Both the position numbers and the translations under genes were made by a program. Shown here piece by piece: positions 58,818 to 64,000 of a stretch of 64,000 nt of DNA. Numbering within the stretch: position 1 is the stretch's first letter; each line of letters opens with the position of its first letter. Source of the stretch: Pseudorasbora parva (lineage: Eukaryota > Chordata > Actinopteri > Cypriniformes > Gobionidae); the NCBI RefSeq assembly GCF_024679245.1, contig NC_090177.1, forward strand, positions 48,147,353-48,211,352, written 5' to 3'. A model generated the notes under the pieces. That model was not told the origin of the DNA. It ran no database searches and saw only the letters and a program-made list of their open reading frames with translations.

Positions 58818-61800
58818 ATGCTTGTATTTTTAACCATACTGCTCATGGCCCTCACTATCTCTACAATCAATGTGAGAAGTGTGAGGTCTACATTGCGAGC
58901 ACAGAGTGTTTTATCATGTTTAAATAATTTTAAGTCAGACATCTATTTATTGCAAGAGTGTGCTCTGCCCTTTTTAACCAATTACAGAAAATGGGAAGAG
59001 ATGTGGACCCAAGGACCCTCCATCTGGAGTGGCTCCAATTTTAACAGAAATGACGGTGTGGCCATTTTAATAAAAAATCCTAACATCTTGGTGAAGGGCA
59101 GCACTGTGGTGAGGGATGGGCGGGCAATTTTAGTTAATCTGACTTTTTTAGGTAAGGATTTTAATGTTTTAAATACGTATGGTTACACAAGTAAAAATGA
59201 CAGATACAAGCTTTTAGAAGATTTGCAGCCCCACATGTTAGGTAGGGCTCCCCTAGTGGTAGCAGGGGATTTTAATTGTGTTTTAACAAAAAAAGATAGG
59301 AAAAGGGTAGGAGAAGATTTTAAGGTCGACAAGACATCGGTTTTATTAAATAAATTGGTCAAAGATTTTAAGTTAGTCGACTGTTTTAAAACAATGCATC
59401 AGAGAGAGGAGGGCTTCACCTGGTTCAGTGGTGATGGCGCCAGAGCCTCTCGTATCGACTATATTTTTACAAGGGACTGCCCGCCAACCGATGCAACATT
59501 GACCCCCCTTTTCTTCACTGACCACATGATGGTCTCCTGCACCCTTTCACTACCCACGGGTGTGACAGTAGGGGGAGGGCTGTGGAAGCTGAACTGCTCC
59601 CTATTAGAAGATGAGGAAGTGGTTCGAGAGTATAGGGAGCAGTTCAGCCAATGGCAGACCCTCCAAGACTTTTTTGACTCACGAGCACAGTGGTGGGAGA
59701 TGGTAAAACAAAGGACAGGACATTTTTTTAGAAAAATAGGAAAGGAAAAAAAGAATAAAGAAAAAAGACGCATGATGGGGCTGCAAAAAAGACTGCAGAG
59801 ATATTTTAACCTTTTAAATAGTGGATTGGATTTTACAGAAGAAATAAAAGAAATAAAAAAAGAAATGTCAGTTTTGTCTGAAGCTCGAAGCAAAGGTGTC
59901 ATTTTAAGATGTAAGGAGAAAGAAATAGAAGAAGGGGAGAAGTGTACTAGATATTTTTTTAAAAAGACTATTGCACGGGGAGGGTCAATAACCACTTTAA
60001 AAACTTTTAGCGGGAGGGAGGTAAATACCATTGAAGAGATTTTGGGGGAAATTGAACATTTTTATGGTAATTTATATAGTCAAAAAGAGGTACACAGTGA
60101 CATCCTAGAGGAAGTTTTAAGTTTTTTAGACAAAAAGGTTAAGAGTCCAGATGTGCTTTTATCCCAGGATTTTACTATTTTAGAAATGCAAAAATCTTTA
60201 AAAGGTTTTAAAAAGGGGAAGTCCCCAGGCATGGATGGACTTCCCTTTGAGTTTTATTTGACTTTCTGGGACATTTTAGTACATGATTTACTGACTGTTT
60301 TTAAGGAATTTGAGACTCTAGACAGACTTCCAGACAGCTTTAGAATAGGGATAGTTTCTTTACTACAAAAAAAAGGAGACAAGACTGACTTACGGAATTG
60401 GCGACCAATCACACTTTTAAATTTTGATTGTAAGATTTTTAGCAAAATTTTATCCATGCGCATGTCGACTGTTTTAGAGGACGTAATCCACCTGGATCAA
60501 GCATGCGCTGTGCCCGGAAGGAAGATCACGGACAGCCTGGTACTGATTAGAGACGCCATCTGTTATGCGAGAGACAGAAACATTCGGCTAGTAGTCCTAA
60601 ATTTAGATTTTGAAAAAGCTTTTGACCGCATCTCGCACCAGTTCCTTTTTAAGGTACTGGAGAAAATGGGGTTTCCAGGGAGGTTTATAGCCTGGGTGGG
60701 ACTGCTTTACAATGGTCTGGTCAGCAGGATATTGGTTAACGGGCATTTGTCCAAAGCTGTAAATATCCACAGCGGTGTTCGTCAGGGGTGTCCTTTATCT
60801 CCCCTTCTGTATGTGGTCTGCATTGAGCCACTGGCACAAATCTTGAGAAGGGATAAATGGATTAAAGGACTTGACGTCCCAGGGACTGGTGGACTGACGG
60901 CGACCTGTGTTTTATATATGGACGATGTAACACTTTTAGCGACTGACCTTTTATCGGTACGAAGAGCAATGGACTTGACTGACTGGTACGGTCGGGCCTC
61001 GGGCGCCAAGCTCAACAGGAACAAGTCCGAGGCCCAGCTCTTCGGGCCGTGGGGGGACGTCGACACAGGTGAACTGGATCTGGATTTTAAAGACAATGAT
61101 TTGAAAGTTTTAGGTGTAAAATTTGACAGAGAGGGTGGAGGACGGGGAAACTGGACTGACATCTTAGGGAAAGTTAGGCAAAGACTGGGGTTTTGGGGAC
61201 TCAGACAGATGACAATGGAAGGGAAGGTTTTAGTTTTTAAAGCTGTAATTTTACCACTCATTTTACTTGTCTGTTCTGTTTTTAGTCCCCCAAGAAGATT
61301 CCTGGCAAACCTGGAGAGGGCGGTATTTTATTTCCTGTGGGGGTCCAAGTGGGAACGATTAAAAAGGGAGGTCGTTAAAAAAAGAAAAGAAAATGGCGGG
61401 AAAGGCCTCCCAGACCCCCACTTGTTTTTAGGCAGCCGCTTTACCGCCCTCCACATCGGATACGCACTGACCCCATCCAGAGAGAATAAAACAGCGGCCA
61501 TGGCTCGTTTCTGGATGGGGTCCTACCTAAGAAGCCTAAAGATTTTACCAATTGATTTGAAAACTCCTGTGTCTTTTAATTTACCAAAAGAGTATATTTT
61601 TATCAAGAAATTTTTAAAGAAATACCTTTTAGAAATAAGTGACGTCACCATTTTAACCAACCACAAATCTCTCATCTCTCTTGTGCAGGACCGGGAAATG
61701 GTGAGTCCAGTCCCAGGCCTCACATTAAGTGAGGCCAAAGATGTTTGGAGGAACGCAGCCCACCCAGCTCTCCAGAACAGGCACAAGGACTTATCGTGGA

Positions 61801-62273
61801 TGGTGGCTCATGAGATCCTCCCGGTCAGGGCGGTTATGCACTCCAGAGGCATGGCCAAAAACTCCATCTGCCCACGGTCCGGGTGCAACCACCCGGAGAC
61901 CGTCCACCATCTGCTCTGGGAGTGCGGTGCTGCGCGGGACCTGTGGGCCAGGGCCGGCCCCCTGTTTTTCCCGTGCCTGCCAGCGGGTGGGGCCCAGGTG
62001 GACTACAAGCTCGCCATCCTGGGGGTGGGTCAGGGCATAAAAGCCCAAACATCGCAAAAATTTGCCTCGCTCTGGCTCGCCCTCAACGTTATAAAGGATG
62101 CCATCTGGGTCACCAGAAACCTGCTGGTGGGGAAACGCATGACGGTCCCCCTCCACGTGAGCGAGCAAAACATAAGATCAACACTGCAGGGAGGGCCGCA
62201 TGTCGTCATTCGGATGGGGGGGCCGAGGCTGCACGAGAAGGTCCCGGCCACCACCGACCTTGGCTGCCCGTAG
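58818..62273 (+). CDS. Keno C ORF2 protein: APE endonuclease and reverse transcriptase
   Basis: An 1151-aa protein colinear with copy A ORF2. The endonuclease differs at few sites (L62M, K65Q, L120T, Y200F). Residues about 331-460, between endonuclease and reverse transcriptase, differ often, while the catalytic motifs are unchanged: SPGMDGLP, LDFEKAFD, RQGCPLSP, YMDD (700-703), C-terminal C1018/C1023/H1031/C1036. No frameshift. The likely functional start is Met10 (58845). The GC-rich C-terminal end is nearly identical to copy A, which contrasts with the diverged middle. Confidence 0.93.
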   Translation: MLVFLTILLMALTISTINVRSVRSTLRAQSVLSCLNNFKSDIYLLQECALPFLTNYRKWEEMWTQGPSIWSGSNFNRNDGVAILIKNPNILVKGSTVVRDGRAILVNLTFLGKDFNVLNTYGYTSKNDRYKLLEDLQPHMLGRAPLVVAGDFNCVLTKKDRKRVGEDFKVDKTSVLLNKLVKDFKLVDCFKTMHQREEGFTWFSGDGARASRIDYIFTRDCPPTDATLTPLFFTDHMMVSCTLSLPTGVTVGGGLWKLNCSLLEDEEVVREYREQFSQWQTLQDFFDSRAQWWEMVKQRTGHFFRKIGKEKKNKEKRRMMGLQKRLQRYFNLLNSGLDFTEEIKEIKKEMSVLSEARSKGVILRCKEKEIEEGEKCTRYFFKKTIARGGSITTLKTFSGREVNTIEEILGEIEHFYGNLYSQKEVHSDILEEVLSFLDKKVKSPDVLLSQDFTILEMQKSLKGFKKGKSPGMDGLPFEFYLTFWDILVHDLLTVFKEFETLDRLPDSFRIGIVSLLQKKGDKTDLRNWRPITLLNFDCKIFSKILSMRMSTVLEDVIHLDQACAVPGRKITDSLVLIRDAICYARDRNIRLVVLNLDFEKAFDRISHQFLFKVLEKMGFPGRFIAWVGLLYNGLVSRILVNGHLSKAVNIHSGVRQGCPLSPLLYVVCIEPLAQILRRDKWIKGLDVPGTGGLTATCVLYMDDVTLLATDLLSVRRAMDLTDWYGRASGAKLNRNKSEAQLFGPWGDVDTGELDLDFKDNDLKVLGVKFDREGGGRGNWTDILGKVRQRLGFWGLRQMTMEGKVLVFKAVILPLILLVCSVFSPPRRFLANLERAVFYFLWGSKWERLKREVVKKRKENGGKGLPDPHLFLGSRFTALHIGYALTPSRENKTAAMARFWMGSYLRSLKILPIDLKTPVSFNLPKEYIFIKKFLKKYLLEISDVTILTNHKSLISLVQDREMVSPVPGLTLSEAKDVWRNAAHPALQNRHKDLSWMVAHEILPVRAVMHSRGMAKNSICPRSGCNHPETVHHLLWECGAARDLWARAGPLFFPCLPAGGAQVDYKLAILGVGQGIKAQTSQKFASLWLALNVIKDAIWVTRNLLVGKRMTVPLHVSEQNIRSTLQGGPHVVIRMGGPRLHEKVPATTDLGCP

Positions 62274-62696
62274 ATGCACCCTCACCACTCTGGCTACGGG
62301 AACAGCGGGCCAGCGGGCCGGAGGAGAGGGGCTTTCCGCTGGGCCCTTGAAGCGGGAGGTCCTGAGCCTGTTCTGGAGATCTGGAGTGAATGGACTTTCT
62401 TGATAGGGACTCACCCCCGATCCTGCACAACAGAAGATTTTTAACAGAAGGATATTGTGTTTTAACTAGCTTGTATTTATTTGCTATTTATACTTTTATC
62501 CCTTTTTCTAACACCACACTGACTTGCATACATGGACTTTACGCAACACACTACACTGACTGATTTTAACTAAGAATGCAAAACTGTTGGTTTTAATCTG
62601 TGTAAACATGTATGTTTAAAAAGAAAAGAAATGTGAGGTTTGAATGGAAAAAAAAGAAATGTGTGACAATAAAACTTTTTTCGAAAGAAAAAAAAA

Positions 62697-62849
62697 TCTG
62701 TTCTTATCAGTTTAATATCTGATACGTCCCCTATCCGGGGACTGCATATTAAATTGATTTTTGGCACATGGAGCCGGAACCGGGGCTTGCTCCGTCCACT
62801 CCACGCATCGACCTGGTATTGCAGTGCCTCCAGGAACGGTGTGCTTCCC
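62697..62849 (+). pseudogene. U2 snRNA 3' fragment (nt 39-191) after Keno C
   Basis: Promoterless remnant of the third split U2; T8 run and 3' box follow. Confidence 0.95.
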
Positions 62850-63315
62850 CTTTTTGGGGACTGCGAATTGTTGTGACTAATAGAAGAACCAACAACACCA
62901 CTGGAATTTTTTTTGTCAGAGAATACAGAAATACGCAGGAAGCGCATACAGAATGACGATGAGGTGACGCAACGATGACCGTGCCACAGAGAAAGCAGCA
63001 AGCTGCGGTCATATGAGCATAGGGAAAAAAGAAGAACAAAAGCGTCGGTTGCCGGCCGGCTGACTCATCACCGTCACAGCACGTTTTTTGATGTCCCTCT
63101 TATTTGAGAGTCTTTACCAACGAGCTGATGAGTCGAATCAGGGGTTTGTGTTGGATGGATTAGGGACACCTGATTCAAATCAAGGTCACGCACGCACGCA
63201 GCAGTCAAGCAATGGAAGGTGCCCCGTCCTTCCTTTTCTTGGGGGAGGGGAAGGTCACCGTGTTTGAGGATGGCGAAGGGGGATAGGGCGCCTCTGCCTG
63301 GAGGCCAGGCAACTC

Positions 63316-63479
63316 ATACTTACCTGGCAGGGGAGACACCATGATCAGGAAGGTGGTTCACCCAGGGCGAGGCTCGGCCATTGCACTCCGGTTGTGCTGA
63401 CCCCTGCGAATTCCCCAAATGTGGGAATCTCGACTGCATAATTTATGGTAGTGGGGGACTGCGTTCGCGCTCTCCCCTG
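63316..63479 (+). ncRNA. RNU1: U1 snRNA, unit 26 (A123 variant)
   Basis: Intact 164 nt with A at nt 123 and G at nt 57. Confidence 0.96.
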
Positions 63480-64000
63480 TACACACTGGTTAAAAGCAGA
63501 TAGCGTGGAGGGAAAAAGCGTGCGGTTCTTGACGCTTGTGGCGCCGCCCACTGCCCCAAAGGGTGAAGTTGCACCAGTTTTGTTATGTTTCTGTCTCTTT
63601 CTGCTGTGTCAGCCAGTGACCCGGAGAGTTCAGAGAACTGAACTGCGTTTGTTTTCATCGAGGTTGTCGAAACCTGCGACCGGTTTGCCGAATGTGGTTT
63701 TTCCCACAAACTTTGATATTCAACGGACGAGTTGATTGACAGCAGTGGTCCCAAAGGCAAAGTTGTTCGGATGGAGGTTTTCTGTCGTATGGTACGACTG
63801 TCTCGTGCGCGTGCTGTGAAAAAGCACGCGACATACGTTCGCCTATAGCCGCTCTCATGTTGTTGCTTTTTCATTTTAAAGCGCCACTAGGTGGCCATTC
63901 ACCGCGTCCTTTCTCGCCTGACCCCAGACTGAGCCCGTGCACGGGTGTACCGGCTTGGGTGAAATTGTCTCGTTCCGTCCAAGAGCTATAGCCGTTCTAG

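Larger units (their letters stand above)
57237..62696 (+). mobile_element. Keno-like U2-specific retrotransposon, copy C (diverged)
   Basis: Full length (5460 bp), in U2 at the same site as copies A and B, same orientation, with different 5' junction and A tail (9 A). Both ORFs are open. Identity to copy A is patchy: ORF1, the endonuclease and the far 3' end of ORF2 are nearly identical, while about 59820-60480 and 61540-61670 differ much more. AATAAA at 62668-62673; 3' UTR 62274-62696. An independent insertion from a related or recombinant source. Confidence 0.9.
62697..64000 (+). repeat. Array continuation, end of unit 26 (cut by window edge)
   Basis: The rest of unit 26: T8, three ACGC units, U1, CTCF-like motif at 63884-63895, then spacer up to the window end. 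The array evidently continues. The variant set (T8, three ACGC, A123) resembles unit 1. Confidence 0.93.

Noticed and set aside
1..64000. CRISPR-like regular repeats
   Set aside because: The period is 1.83 kb with genes inside and near-identical spacers; this is eukaryotic tandem DNA.

Overview
This is eukaryotic nuclear DNA, most likely from a teleost fish. It is one long head-to-tail tandem array of spliceosomal small nuclear RNA genes. Each unit of about 1.83 kb (1825, 1829 or 1833 bp) carries one U2 snRNA gene and one U1 snRNA gene, both on the + strand. I count 26 units: 26 intact U1 genes, 23 intact U2 genes and 3 U2 genes split by insertions. The fish assignment rests on the vertebrate-type U1/U2 sequences and promoters, on known U1-U2 linkage in teleosts, and on the inserted retrotransposons, which look like the fish Keno family. 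It is an inference; no species can be named.

Layout: 1-18864 holds ten intact units plus the start of unit 11. U2 of unit 11 is interrupted at 18899-24356 by a 5.46-kb non-LTR retrotransposon (Keno copy A). One U1-bearing unit remainder follows, and then an identical element (copy B, 26182-31639) sits in the next U2. Copies A and B lie in a 7283-bp tandem duplication of 'one unit plus one Keno'. 31640-57203 holds thirteen more intact units. A third, diverged Keno (copy C, 57237-62696) interrupts the last U2, and 62697-64000 finishes that unit with U1 and part of the next spacer.

Each Keno has two intact ORFs. ORF1 (441 aa) carries three CCHC zinc knuckles. ORF2 (1151 aa) carries an APE-type endonuclease, a reverse transcriptase with YMDD, and a C-terminal CCHC motif. 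All three sit in the GUAGUA branch-point-recognition segment of U2 (nt 33-38), so each insertion destroys one U2 gene while staying in a multicopy, homogenised locus.

Each unit contains U2 (PSE about 60 bp upstream, weak 3' box), a 466-bp spacer in the reference unit (458-466 bp elsewhere) with two length-variable simple repeats, U1 (PSE at the same distance, good 3' box), and a spacer of about 1008 bp. That second spacer has a cluster of inverted repeats ending in a perfect match to the CTCF core consensus. Single-base variants between units show a higher-order pattern and local duplications, as expected from unequal crossing-over and gene conversion. No spacer ORF looks like a real protein gene, and I saw no other RNA gene (5S, U4, U5, U6, U7, tRNA).
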